A DNA stretch of 38,509 nt from Mucidula mucida (lineage: Eukaryota; Basidiomycota; Agaricomycetes; Agaricales; Physalacriaceae), in the NCBI GenBank assembly GCA_015501055.1, contig JADNYV010000324.1, positions 1 through 38,509 on the forward strand, in the 5' to 3' direction. The notes under the pieces are model-generated. The model saw nothing but the letters and a program-made list of their open reading frames with translations. It made no database searches and was not told the origin of the DNA. Shown here in pieces: positions 20,376 through 30,428 of this stretch (the first letter of the stretch is position 1; the number at the start of each line of letters is the position of its first letter). The translations under genes and the position numbers were made by a program.

Positions 20376-21440
20376 GTGAAACCTGCGAGAACAGCCTCTC
20401 CAATTCGCATTGTTGATTCAAGTGGTGTCCTAACTGGAACGTTACTTGACGTCCAGGAGTTCGAGGTTATTCGATGCCTTGGGGCTAGCAGCTGTTCTGT
20501 TGTCTACCCTGTGCGCGAAATCTTGTACTGCCCTCCTTCGATGGATGCGCCCATTATTATTGGAGAAACCGGTGGCATGGGCAGGGATAGAGGCTCCAAG
20601 GTTTATGGCGACGAGTACGCGATCAAGTGTGTATCGAAGGCAAACCTTGATGAGAGGGTTCCATCAGCGCTGATATCCGGTGTACGTTCCTCGAAATCTG
20701 TTGTTCGTACTCCCACTAACTCTCAATTCGCACGCTAATATCATTGCTCTTCATCGTATCCTTGAGACGCCCTCAGACTCGCCGATGCTTCTGATTTTGG
20801 AGTACGTTCCTGGCGAGAATCTATCCAGTTTCCTTGAGCATGCCGTGATCATGACGGAAGCGACTTCCCTACCTGCAAGGATCCTTTCGCTTCCTTGCTC
20901 ACTACATTAACTTCAAGTCTTCTCTCTCAACTGCATCCCTCCCAGCTCCTTTCTTACACATGTACCTCATATCTTCCATGTTCTCCCAGATGTGTGAGGC
21001 AGTCACATAGTGTCATGACCAGCAGGTCTTCCATCGCAATATCCAGTCAAGGAGCTTCATTGTCAGCGACGCTTGGCAGACCGTGGCTGATGGGCGCCAG
21101 GACTCAGGAGCGTCACTTCATCGTCAAGCTAACTAAACTTGAAGCGTCGACTGCCGGTGATGTTGATTCGTTCGCGCCGGACTGTGATAACACGCCACAC
21201 ATGAGCTACGGAAGGAAGGAAGGAAGGAAGTGTATTACTCAGCTGGGTACCGAAGGCACTGCTGAGGTGTAAGGACTATCTACTATGGCTATTGTATGTC
21301 CCTACGCCAAACTCCGGTATGTTCTATGTCCTTCAAAAATGCTAAACGCTTACCTCATTTTCTAGAATGCAGAAACAACGCCGCCTATAGCCCCCCTTCG
21401 TGCAGCAGATGTTTGGTCATTGGGTGTTGTGCTGATCAAC
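20376..21440 (+). pseudogene. Decayed Ran1-like serine/threonine kinase
   Basis: Remnant of a kinase of the Ran1/Pat1-like group. The N-lobe survives: VQEFEVIRCLGASSCSVVYP (glycine loop altered), YGDEYAIKCVSK (VAIK lysine) and, in the next exon, HANIIALHRILETPSDSP with LILEYVPGENLSSFLEHA. Beyond that it is ruined. After LHPSQLLSYT the frame shifts, a TAG interrupts MCEAVT.CHDQQ, and the HRDIKPEN loop reads HRNIQSRSF so the catalytic Asp is Asn. The DFG position reads LTKLEAST. The tail keeps DSFAPDC and HMSY, then a GGAA repeat (about 21210-21230). The C-lobe anchor ADVWSLGVVLINM at about 21400 runs straight into the neighbouring TKL-like kinase. Too many independent lesions exist for sequencing error alone. 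Confidence 0.8.
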
Positions 21441-22776
21441 ATGTTCGCTCCGTGGACGAACATCGAGTACGTACCGCAATCCTTGGCCCAAGAGGTGATG
21501 AATAGGCTTCAGTCGGTACGTACTGGCTGTTGACGTTATCTCATCCCCGGGAGTTCTGACCTTTCAATGTTCAGAATCTTGACTTAATTCCGTCTGGCGA
21601 CTCTGAGGGCCGACCGAGATTCATCAAATGTCTTCGTTCCTTGAGTACACTATATGATATCCTTCCCGCCCAGTTGTATCTACCTGCCAGTGATATCGGC
21701 GAGCGCGACAAAGACATGCTCGTTGGAGGTGCATTTTCAGTAGGTTCTTTTATCCAAACAGCAGACGATGCTCACTTCCCTTAGGACATCTGTCGAGCTA
21801 GGTACCTAGGAGAATCGGTATGCTTGAAGGTACTCCGAATACATAGTCAAGGAAAGTTACGGATGGAACGTGTGATGAAGGTGAGTCTACAATGCACTTC
21901 TACATGCCTACTAGATAACAGTTACCAGGCGTTCTGCCAAGAAGCGTTGATAGGGCGGCAAGTCTCCCACCGGAATATTCTACCTTTCTATGGCGTCAGC
22001 ACTGAAGTCTACCCGGGACGCCTTTGTTTCATCTCGCCGTGGATGGAACATGGCAATATCAACAACTTCTTGGAAAGTCATCCGCACCATGACAGATGGC
22101 AATGTGTTCGTCAGTTTCATCGAGTGAACGAACAGTACAGTAATATCTACTTTTTGCAGATAGCTCTGGGATATCGCAGGTGGCATGAAATATCTACACG
22201 GCCTCAACCCCTGCGTGATACACAAAGACATACGCGGAGTGAGCACCGTAAACGCACATCTCTCACAGACCATTGACGTCGCCTTCCTCAGGCGAATGTT
22301 CTTGTAGGAAAGGACTTCCGTTGCTGTCTGGCTGATTTCGGGATAAGCCTCGTCGTTGAGACTCAGCTGCCGGAACATCGACACGAAACCAAGGAAACAT
22401 TCGATGGCTTCCTCCGGCACTCATCAACGAGTCGGAATTTGACCCCACGCTTCTGAAGAAAGTCGACATATATTCATTTGGGTGCACTATCATTGAGGTC
22501 AGTACATCGCAAGTCGCCTTGTGCACCAGGAATGACGGAGATCCAGATTTACACGGGCGAGCCGCCATATTCAGATTTGCGCACGGAGGGCGCGGTGGCG
22601 AAGCGCATTGCTTTGAAGGAGCTCCCTCCACAACCACCGTTCTTCCACCTTCTTTGTGGCATGCGGTTGTGGCCCCTTGCGTATCGCCATCACCAAAAGC
22701 TCAACCATCGGCGTGTGCAGTTTTAGATGCTTTGCACAGCTTGGACGCTGTGCGTAGGGAAAACATCGATACATGA
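21441..22776 (+). pseudogene. TKL-like kinase copy 1, frameshifted
   Basis: Paralogue of the intact kinase at 25565-27607. It begins near APWTNIEYVPQSLAQEVMNR and keeps exon junctions at the same residues: LQS|NLDLIPS, GGAFS|DICRARYLG, VMK|AFCQEALI, HKDIRG|ANVLV, CTIIE|IYTG. Catalytic HKD, the N of GAN and DFG (CLADFGISLVV) are intact. Two frame breaks follow: near 22395, between LPEHRHETK and GNIRWLPPALINESE (where APE has become PPA), and near 22640, between AVAKRIALKELPPQPP and LPPSLWHAVVAPCVSPSP. It stops right after the kinase domain (DALHSLDAV...) at 22776, lacking the ~160-residue tail of copy 2. Its N-terminal exon is physically continuous with the Ran1-like remnant, which may reflect the breakpoint of the duplication. 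Confidence 0.75.
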
Positions 22777-23435
22777 TAGCGTGCCTTCTAGCCTACCGCA
22801 TAGCACGAAAGAACCGCTAGCCGACTCTCATCTTAACGTCAACTACATTATTTTTGTTATGCATTGAGTTGTATTCTTTATTCCCTTCTGTCTAGAGTCA
22901 ATCGTCGATGACAAGCCTTCACCTGTACTTTATTACATCCGAACGGGTCTGCGTGCTTCAGGCATGAAGTTGTGGCCCGGACCTGATTGGTGGCCGGCCA
23001 CGTAGGCGTAACGCAGCTCAATTTCTGCCACCCCAATCAGAAACACAGCCCATGTTCCTAGACTCTATGCAATGCTTGTGTGGCGTAAAGCTAGTTCCGG
23101 CATTTCATAGGCCTCTGGACAGAGAATATATTTGGAGAAGCCTCCAGATCGAACACATGAGAACGGCATCGGAAACGGTCTTGTTTTCCAATTTCCGGCG
23201 CTTAATCGAGGTGATGCGTTATTGTTCTGATAGGATGCCCCCACATGCGCTGATCAGTACCCAGGTCCGTACTGCCTCTGATCTATATAATAGCCGCATG
23301 TTAATGATTGTCTTGCTCTCTCCGCCATCTGAAGTCGTCGCTACACGACACAAGCATATCAGTTTCCCGAATTCGTCTGCCACGCCGCCTGCCTGTCGTA
23401 TTACTTTCCATCTATCGCCGCAGTTACCAATAGTA
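22777..23435. other. Spacer with probable promoter
   Basis: No gene recognised. A TATA-like ATCTATATAATAG at about 23280-23292 lies about 150 bp before the ATG at 23436 and is a plausible core promoter for the next gene. The reading frame of that gene stays open upstream to 23052, but the composition there is not convincing. Confidence 0.4.
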
Positions 23436-24071
23436 ATGAAGGTCGAGTACATCGACGACGTCGTGCCGCCAGCGCCACTGCCTACTACAGCTTTGGAAGC
23501 ATCTCCATATTTCGCCCCTCTAGGCTACCCGAATTCGACCTCATCCCATGCGCAGAGATGCATAGTATCCACTCGGGTGCTACGTTCCGCCACCAGACGG
23601 TCAACAGCAGCAAGTGTCTCCTCTCAGCCACCGCCACTTCCTCGCCCCAGCAGAGTCAGAAGGGTGAAGAAGGAGCCCTTGGCTCAGGCTGAACACACTG
23701 AATCCGTGCTTTCGCTTAACCGTCGGGAGCCACCCCCAGCCCATGGCAACTACGTTAGCCTGTGTTACCGCAGAAAGCCCGTCTTCGAGTTTCCGCCTGG
23801 GAACACGTACATGCTGGAGGAGAGGTTGCGGTTCAAGGCGCTTCAGGCTCGTCGACAAGCAGAACTTTTAGGCTTGAAACCTAGCTTGAAGAAAAGTCGA
23901 GTGCGAGATGATACCAATGACGGAGTGAAAGAGAGACTAGTGAGAGGTAGGAAACGCGTGCGGTTTGGTGGCGGCAGTCTGGCGAAAAAGAGCAAGGTTG
24001 TGTCCGTCAAGCACGAGGACGCAGAGGACAGTGCGCTTTGGTTGAACATGAATGAGTTGAAGCTCTCTTGA
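23436..24071 (+). CDS. Basic, probably nuclear protein of unknown function
   Basis: 211 residues, no family recognised. I chose the ATG at 23436 (MKVEYIDDVV) because a TATA-like box lies about 150 bp upstream; the open frame itself reaches back to an ATG at 23052. The protein is Pro/Ser-rich then strongly basic, with nuclear-localisation-like clusters (RVRRVKKEP, RGRKRVRFGG, AKKSKVV). Two psi-K-x-E sumoylation-type sites are visible (VKKE, VKHE), and RKRVRF fits the RVxF docking pattern for type 1 phosphatase. A predicted helix EERLRFKALQARRQAEL occupies the middle. It ends NMNELKLS at 24071, 166 bp before the convergent tRNA gene. Motif roles are inference. Confidence 0.6.
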   Translation: MKVEYIDDVVPPAPLPTTALEASPYFAPLGYPNSTSSHAQRCIVSTRVLRSATRRSTAASVSSQPPPLPRPSRVRRVKKEPLAQAEHTESVLSLNRREPPPAHGNYVSLCYRRKPVFEFPPGNTYMLEERLRFKALQARRQAELLGLKPSLKKSRVRDDTNDGVKERLVRGRKRVRFGGGSLAKKSKVVSVKHEDAEDSALWLNMNELKLS

Positions 24072-24237
24072 TAGCGGTCAAGTTCATATACACCTAAGTA
24101 AATGATTTGACGATGGAGATTGATGAAGACAAAGATTTGTTGCCGCAATCCGATCCTTGTCGTCATGCATGTCATGAAAACTGTTAAGATATTACACAGA
24201 AGCACAAAAAAGGCTCAGAAGAGGAGCTACAAGTCAT

Positions 24238-24308
24238 GCATTAGCGGGGAATCGAACCCCGAACGCGGCCATGGGAAGACCGCATGTTAACCATTACACC
24301 ACTAATGC
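24238..24308 (-). tRNA. tRNA-Gly (anticodon CCC)
   Basis: A 71-nt cloverleaf without intron. The acceptor stem GCATTAG pairs with CTAATGC. The D arm is GTGT/ACAT with an AATGGTTA loop. The anticodon stem CGGTC/GGCCG closes the loop TTCCCAT, giving U33 and anticodon CCC. The T arm is CGGGG-TTCGATT-CCCCG. CCA is not encoded. On the plus strand it reads as the reverse complement starting GCATTAGCGGGG. Confidence 0.93.
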
Positions 24309-24370
24309 ATAATTTTATTTTCACTGTTCTCCATCGGTCTCGACACATTGAACAAGACTCGCTTTTGGGC

Positions 24371-24671
24371 TCATATCCACCGAAAAGCCAGATACACGGG
24401 TATGATAAAAAACAAAGCCGCCGCTGCGCCTCCGAGTACCAATTCCTTCGGTCCAGCTTGTGGGGCGTCCCAGTCTTTCGTAGTGGAAGACAGGTCCGAC
24501 GTGTCTACAGATCTCTTCAATGACAGCGGAAGATAAGAGAAAATAAAACAAACACACGAAACTCTTTGAAGAGCTGCTCTGCACCGGGTGTGATAAGTTC
24601 GATTGTATTGCTTTCTGAGGAGATCGTCAGAGTTGGAAAGTAGAATTCAGTAAGGATGGACCTTCTGACAT
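24371..24671 (-). CDS. Candidate single-pass membrane micro-protein
   Basis: Proposed 70-residue product from three exons: 24671-24662 (10 nt), 24614-24556 and 24514-24371, with introns of 47 and 41 nt that keep frame throughout. The sequence starts MSEESNTIELITPGAEQLF, is polar for 45 residues (DTSDLSSTTKDWD), and ends in one hydrophobic helix, LVLGGAAAALFFIIPVYLAF, then RWI. The layout is like a tail-anchored or small subunit protein of ER or mitochondria. The first donor (GTCCAT) is weak. Alternatively, these exons are the 3' part of the micro-gene ending 17 bp upstream. No family recognised. Confidence 0.4.
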
Positions 24672-24688
24672 CGTATCACTAGCCGACA

Positions 24689-24949
24689 CTAAGGCTTTCC
24701 TGGTTTAAAGGGTGGTGGTGGTGGTGGTTCGTCGCCAAGGTCTGTGCTGTGCGGTGTAGACGAAAGTGGTCTGCGGTAGTACAGGGTAAGGCGTTTGAGT
24801 CCGAGAAGGCGGGGGGATACCGTATCTAATAATGGGAGCTAGGTCATCGGTGAACGAGGTTGCTTCACACGATCAATTTTGTATCCCCATGTCGCGTAGA
24901 TGTGAAGGAGCAAAGAAAACGTGTTAGTACTGTGCGCGTCTGTGGACAT
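24689..24949 (-). CDS. Candidate micro-protein with proline-rich tail
   Basis: Proposed 71-residue product from exons 24949-24871 and 24825-24689, joined by a 45-nt GTGTGA...TTATTAG intron with an ATGAC branch-like site; frame is kept. It starts MSTDAHSTNTFSLLLHIYAT, continues WGYKIDHTVSPRLLG, and ends GDEPPPPPPFKPGKP. The poly-proline is encoded by the GGT/ACC repeat at about 24711-24728. Only 17 bp separate its stop from the next micro-gene start, unusual for fungi, so the two may be one gene with an intron I did not resolve. Confidence 0.35.
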
Positions 24950-24953
24950 ACGA

Positions 24954-25358
24954 TCACAGTTTATCCTCCCTCGCCTTCCACCTGGTACCGTGGTCATGCT
25001 TCATCGAAGCTATCGTCACTGCTCGCGGCATAGTAAGCTGAAACGCCTGTTTGGACGCGGCACTCTCCATCAGATGACCACGCCTTGAATGAGCGAAATC
25101 AACAACTCCATTGCCCGGGACCAATTGAACCATTTGGCGTACAGATTTCCTGGCGATGTTAAAGGCTCTCTGATTCGGTTGAAGGAATCGTGTTTGACTA
25201 CGAAAGGATAGCGCTGTAAGTAGATTCGGTGTCAGCGCGTACGTTGACTGCTTAATTGGTACAGTGATCATCTTACGGGTGAGGCGATGTAGACGAGCAG
25301 CAGGGTACTGTAGCAGGACTACTAGTAGGTGCGGTTCACGTTCCTCTGATGAAGCCAT
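24954..25358 (-). CDS. Possible spliced gene fragment, unknown
   Basis: The minus strand holds a strong intron (GTAAGA...GCTGAC...CTTACAG, about 25213-25278). Splicing it joins TLLLVYIASP to RYPFVVKHDSFNRIREPLTS and PGNLYAKWFNWSRAMELLIS, which reads as real coding, perhaps the N-terminal anchor and linker of a membrane-bound enzyme. I could not fix the start or the next exon. It may connect to the micro-genes below it. Confidence 0.3.
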   Translation of the reverse strand: MASSEEREPHLLVVLLQYPAARLHRLTRKMITVPIKQSTYALTPNLLTALSFRSQTRFLQPNQRAFNIARKSVRQMVQLVPGNGVVDFAHSRRGHLMESAASKQAFQLTMPRAVTIASMKHDHGTRWKAREDKL

Positions 25359-25564
25359 GTGGCCACTGGATTGAATACAATACTTGGGGCCACTATGCTG
25401 TGTAGGGCGCTTCTTCTAATACGTACGGAGGCACGTACGCTTAGAAGCGGTGCCAATTGCTGTTGTCATCTTCCTATCATGCCGCGGGAAGGCGCTGCAT
25501 ATACATCAATGCTCTCTCCTCAAATCATCTTGCGCTCAAACACTACACGCCAGTGCCAGTGTCT

Positions 25565-27607
25565 ATGAACGCCTCTCAGCGATGGGCTCAACTCAGAAGT
25601 ACCAATCGTCAAACAATTCATGCCATCCTAGGGCTATCTGCTCCGTGGCGAGGTATCGATAAGGTATCGGAGAACCTTGCAGATGCAGTGATGGACGAGT
25701 TGCAGTCGGTACGTGTTTGAGCGCATCTCAATTTGTCTGCTGATGCCGCAATAGGAGCTGGACCTCATGCCCGCGTCAGACCTTGAGTATCGCAGGACGT
25801 GCATCAAGTGCTTGAGCGCACTAAGCAAGAGATACAATGCACTACCTTCCCGACTTTACATCCCGGTGTCATCTCTCGAGATATACGATGACGTGAGCTA
25901 TTCCGGAGGTGCATTCTCGGTGAGCATGGTTTGTTCTGGTTAGTTAGGGACGCCCAGAGCTGATGAGGACTCAAGGATATTTATCGCGGCACATTGCAAG
26001 AATACGGCGCGGTGTGTTTGAAGATTCTGCGAACGCATACGCAGGGAAGGCTGCGTGCGGAACAAGTCGTAAGAGTAAGGCAAATGTTGCTGCTCATTTC
26101 TTTAACGCTAACCATTATGTGCTTCATAGGCATTCTGTCAAGAAGCTCTAATCTGGAGGCAAGTCCGGCATGAGAGCATTCTCCCATTTCTGGGTGTGAC
26201 CCAATTCGTACCGTGGCGCCTGTGCTTGATCTCCCCGTGGATGGATAATGGGAACATCATGACCTTTCTACAGAAAAACCCCCTCCATAATCGCCTAGGA
26301 TGTGTACGCTCCTTTAACTTCCCGCTATGCCTCGCATACTGATTTACATTATATAGGTCTGGGACGTTGCCGCAGGGATGCAGTATCTACACAGTTTGGA
26401 TCCGTGTATAATCCACAAAGATATCCGAGGCGTACGTCACAATATCTCGCAATTCTCGAAACACGTTAACGAGTGTTCTCTGTAGGCAAATATTCTCGTT
26501 CACTGTTACCTCGCCGACTTTGGCATAAGCCTCGTTCTTGAAAAGACCGAAATGCCAGGCTCTTCGTGGCGTGACCGAGGAAATATCCGATGGCTTGCTC
26601 CAGAAATCGTGTTCGATCCAGAGTCCGATCCGAGCCTTCTTCGAGAGGTAGACGTGTATTCGTTTGGTTGTACCATCATCGAAGTATGTAGCAGCCTTAT
26701 ATCGGTTGTTGATTCCATCGTCTGAACACTGCATAGATCTACACGGGTCGGCCACCTCACGCGGACTTGCGCAATGATGCATCGGTGATCAACCGATTAG
26801 CATTAGGAAAGGTTCATTCGCAGCCCGCACCGCATATCCTGCGACCGGATCTTTGGAATATGGTTGTTATCCACTGCATCTCCCCGTCACCACAACAGCG
26901 ACCGTCAGCAAGCGCGATACTTGATGCATTGTTGCGATTAGACTTGGAGTATCTGAACCAGTATCGAGCGGCGAGGTACCGCGGCGCAGCATTGGCGGAC
27001 TCGCGGACTCTAGAGCAATATATCCATGGTCTTTCGCGTTCTCCCTCGCCGCCAATGTCCATGTCGCTGTCCTCGACATTCGTGGCTTTCAACATCGTCC
27101 CGGTTAATCAATCCAGAATGTTGGAGGCAGCACCAACGAACGATAGTTCTAGAATGGCCCACGAGAGCGACGCGAAGTCAGAAGAGGATGCATATTTGCG
27201 AACGCTTCGGGCGTCGTGTATCGGTGAGTAGTGTCTCCTCTTGCCATACTTGTGACTAAGCTTGCCCAGCGAGTTATCCATCCCAAAATACGCCTTGGCA
27301 TTACGATGATACCTTCGAAGAGAGGCCCAGCACTCCCATGTTGGATCGCGAACCCAGTCCTTTCGATACACCGCCCAGCCAGTTCCTTTCTACTCCGGAA
27401 AAATATGACTTGCACGATTTTGACCAAATGGTATTTTGGCCATCATCCGCCGCTTCGGGGTCTGCGCGTTGTATGGACGAAGAACCCATCTTCGACGGTG
27501 TTCCTGATATTGTGGGAGTATCGGACTACAACGATGTGGAAAGGTCATACGTTCAGCCCAACTTTAGTCACGACACACAGTACTATTATAGTCCTGCCAC
27601 GTACTGA
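25565..27607 (+). CDS. TKL-like protein kinase, intact copy 2
   Basis: 557-residue kinase from eight exons: 25565-25708, 25755-25919, 25976-26068, 26130-26303, 26357-26431, 26486-26683, 26737-27223, 27270-27607. All junctions are GT-AG and in phase. The kinase domain starts near residue 98 (GGAFSDIYRG), with lysine at 119 (VCLKILR), then QEALIWRQVRHESILPFLGV and SPWMDNGNIMTFL. HKD has Asp214, GAN has Asn219, DFG is at 228-230, and NIRWLAPEIV and DVYSFGCTIIE complete the C-lobe. The usual lysine after HRDL is Arg216. Compared with copy 1, four residues are deleted just before CYLADFG. A Ser/Pro-rich tail of about 160 residues follows. The organisation is that of the expanded TKL-type kinases of agaric fungi; target unknown. 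The start at 25565 has a poor context and an upstream exon is possible. Confidence 0.85.
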
Positions 27608-27668
27608 TACATGTAAAATCGCGTTGCGGTAGGACTACACGTAGAAAAACACGCACATGTTGTTCAGT

Positions 27669-29741
27669 CAAGCAATGAAAAGCAAATCTGTATCCATAGG
27701 ATGTGAACTAGACAACTAACGAGCTAAGGTCAGCAGAACGGACAACTCGAAGGAAGGCTGCGAGTACCTGAGGCTTCTGGCTGTACTCATTGGCCAGAAT
27801 GTCCCGAATGCTGTTCAAAAGTTGCATATAGCTTTGATTCGGATTCTGTGTAAGCACAGTCACAAAAGCCTGCCGCATGTAAATCAGATTTTGTCAATTC
27901 ACGAAGATGAAGATGGATGGCGACTTACATAACTCATTGCCCCAGTAGCGCGCCCAGCTTCTTGGGTATCAGCACTTGTCTGCGAGTCCTTGCATCCACT
28001 CCAGGAGATCACATCCGCGGGGCTCGTCTTCGTTGCCCTAGTGTATTCCTCTGCCTCCTTGCTTTCGCCTGCCCCTGTAACCGTCTTGAAGATGCCCATC
28101 GCAGATTGAAACATTCCGCCGGTATCTCCTCGAGCATACGACGAAACTGCAGAGAGAAGGCCTTCTCCCGCTTCGGCTATGAGGTTGGGTTCTTTGATTT
28201 TGCCTTCGGTCGAGTACTTGATCGTCGTCAGGAGGAAAAGATGGGCAGGAAGGAAAAGTTTGGACGCACAACGTAAGGTAAATCTGTAGTCGTTTGTCAG
28301 TAGATCTGATGAAGTGACAGCGGTCTCAAGCTCTCACCTAGGGCGGTCGCCGAATGGCATGACTGTCAGCGTATGAAACATTGATGAATCTCCAAATGCA
28401 GAACTGATAACAACACATACGTCGAATATGGCTGTAAGACGGCAACCTGCCGGTAATGGCTTGACCAGAATATCATGAAGGTCCTGCAAGTACTAATTAA
28501 ATGGGGAGGTCTTCCTCCTCTCTGCTTTGACACTCACGTCGTCAACGATATGGCCGCTCTCTTGAAAGTCGACCTATGAATCGAAAGAATATGAAGATAT
28601 ACTCAAAGTACTTATGAAGTGGCCCACATACAGGATAGATCACTGGCGAAGGGCACGAGTTTAGGTAGCACCATATCGCGAATGATATGGACCAAACCTT
28701 CGTCATATCCATCAGCTTCATCGCCGTTCGTGTCTTCCACGTTTCCGCCATGACCCGAATCTGTTCGCGATCAGCTTTTCAAAAAATGTAGTACCCCAGA
28801 GGCAAGAACACTAACAGTGAAAGAATAAAGAGTCGTTGGGCTGCGCGTCTCGCACGAGCCACTGCATCGCGTTGATCTGTGAAGTCATCCTCAGCCCTCG
28901 AAAGGATACAGAAAACAAGGGGTATACTACCATGTTTTGCCTGGTTGGAATGCGAACGGGGTCTCGAGAATCGTCGGTGAGCATTACAATATCGTCTGGT
29001 TGGTACCCATATTGTTCTGTAATCCGCGCCGTTGGTACTCAACTCATCAGGAGATAACACAGTAAGAGTTACATACGACAGATAAACCTTTTCATGTTAT
29101 GCGCATCGTTGATACACCCGCCTAGCTCGGCATCCTGGCCAATGTAGTTGATCCCGATCTATGATGAGGACGATTAGTAGTGGCGTAGTTCGAGTTTAAA
29201 GGCATGCCTACACATAGAGCCTTCTTCCTCCCCGTACACTGCGAGTACTGAAAGTAAGGTCGTTTCTGCGAGTAGTCATCTCCTTCAATCGTCGGGCCGT
29301 ATTGCTGCTGTTCGGCGGGAGGACGAGGGGGATCATCTTGTCCCCTACAGCACAGCGCATAAGTTAGAAGAAGACGAAATGGAAGTCGACAAACCATGAC
29401 GCGTTTCCGTAACCACGATATTGCTGGGGCGGAGGAGGACCGGGTGGTGGTGCGTAGCCATACCCTTCGTTGCCGGCGTAGTATGCGCTGGCGAACGAAA
29501 GATAAGTCAGCATTACAGCGTATCGTATCCAGTACAATCACATATACTTGAAGTCAGAGGGAGGCGGACCAGGCGGTGGAGGGTAACCTGGATTATATTG
29601 ACCGCTTCAAAGGCGTTGCTCAGTAGCGAATGCTCACTCAAACGAGATATGCTTACGATCCAGGATAGCTACGATATTCAAAACGCTGAATGTGAAGCAC
29701 AAGCGCAGCACTCACCCAGGATTGTAGTCGCTATTCCACAT
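27669..29741 (-). CDS. Type I metacaspase (peptidase C14)
   Basis: Cysteine protease with arginine/lysine specificity, involved in stress responses and protein quality control in fungi. The proline/glycine/tyrosine-rich prodomain starts MWNSDYNPG (ATG at 29741) and includes [12 protein letters not shown] and [17 protein letters not shown]. The p20-like part reads [38 protein letters not shown] and [20 protein letters not shown]. The catalytic His lies in HYSGHGG (about 28741-28760) and the catalytic Cys in [13 protein letters not shown] (about 28351-28362). The p10-like part has [40 protein letters not shown] and [20 protein letters not shown]. It ends [15 protein letters not shown] with the stop at 27671-27669. 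About twelve exons, all frames consistent. The paralogue-independent match of every block makes this one of the surest calls here. Confidence 0.93.
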
Positions 29742-29757
29742 CGTCGCGTTATCGATT

Positions 29758-29782
29758 GGGGGGGGGGGGGGGGGGGGGGGGG
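29758..29782. repeat. 25-base poly-G run before the metacaspase
   Basis: An uninterrupted run of 25 G on the plus strand, ending 16 bp upstream of the metacaspase ATG (minus strand), so the transcript or promoter carries poly-C there. Confidence 0.95.
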
Positions 29783-30428
29783 TCGACTCGGAGATGATGG
29801 TCAGTGTAAGAAGCTAGCGGACTGCTTGGCGTTGTACGCATGACGGGTCCCGGTGTACTCCGGTACTACTAAAGGTTGATGGACAAGATCCTCCATGACT
29901 AATATCATCGGGGTAGGCGTGTTCCCACGTGTGGTAGATATTGATAGCTTGAGCTTTTTTTGCCAGCCATCCAACCCTACCTGGCAACGAGCGATATATA
30001 TATATATAATCAGGCGGTAGGAGTTTCTAGTGGGAAATCATCTGGTACAGATGGCTGAGAAACCGACGAGATGAAGGCGAGAAGATGATGCGCCACACTC
30101 CCGACCTGGACACGGAAGTCCAGATGCCTTGGCAAAGAAGCATGCCCGCGTAAGCTCCTGCATTCTTTGTATGAACTGTGAGCGCTAGCCGGTTCCTATC
30201 GTTGTCGTAAGAAACCTCGCCGATGGCGTTCATGATCAAGTGTGGCACGGGGAGATTCTTCATAGAAGTTAGTTAGAAGTGACATGTACCAATATAGATG
30301 GTAGGATACAAGCAAGTAATCATACTACAACATCTTTGCTCCTTCGTGCTCGTCGAATAAGCCCCAAGCAGAGTGGCAAAGCCGGAGTCACATCCCTTAG
30401 CTGAGGGCGCCGATATCCTTGAGATGCT
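29783..30428. other. Spacer with AT microsatellite
   Basis: Upstream region of the metacaspase and 3' side of the 7-TM gene. It contains a (TA) repeat at about 29994-30009. The minus-strand open frame 30263-30027 has no recognisable features. Confidence 0.4.

Noticed and set aside
21210..21230. GGAA repeat as a regulatory ETS-like cluster
   Set aside because: It lies in the decayed kinase coding region and is a simple repeat without further support.
23052..23435. ATG at 23052 as the start of the basic nuclear protein
   Set aside because: A TATA-like box at about 23280 and poor coding quality upstream favour the ATG at 23436.
24711..24730. GGT repeat as a stand-alone microsatellite of interest
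   Set aside because: It is adequately explained as the poly-proline codons of the candidate micro-gene.
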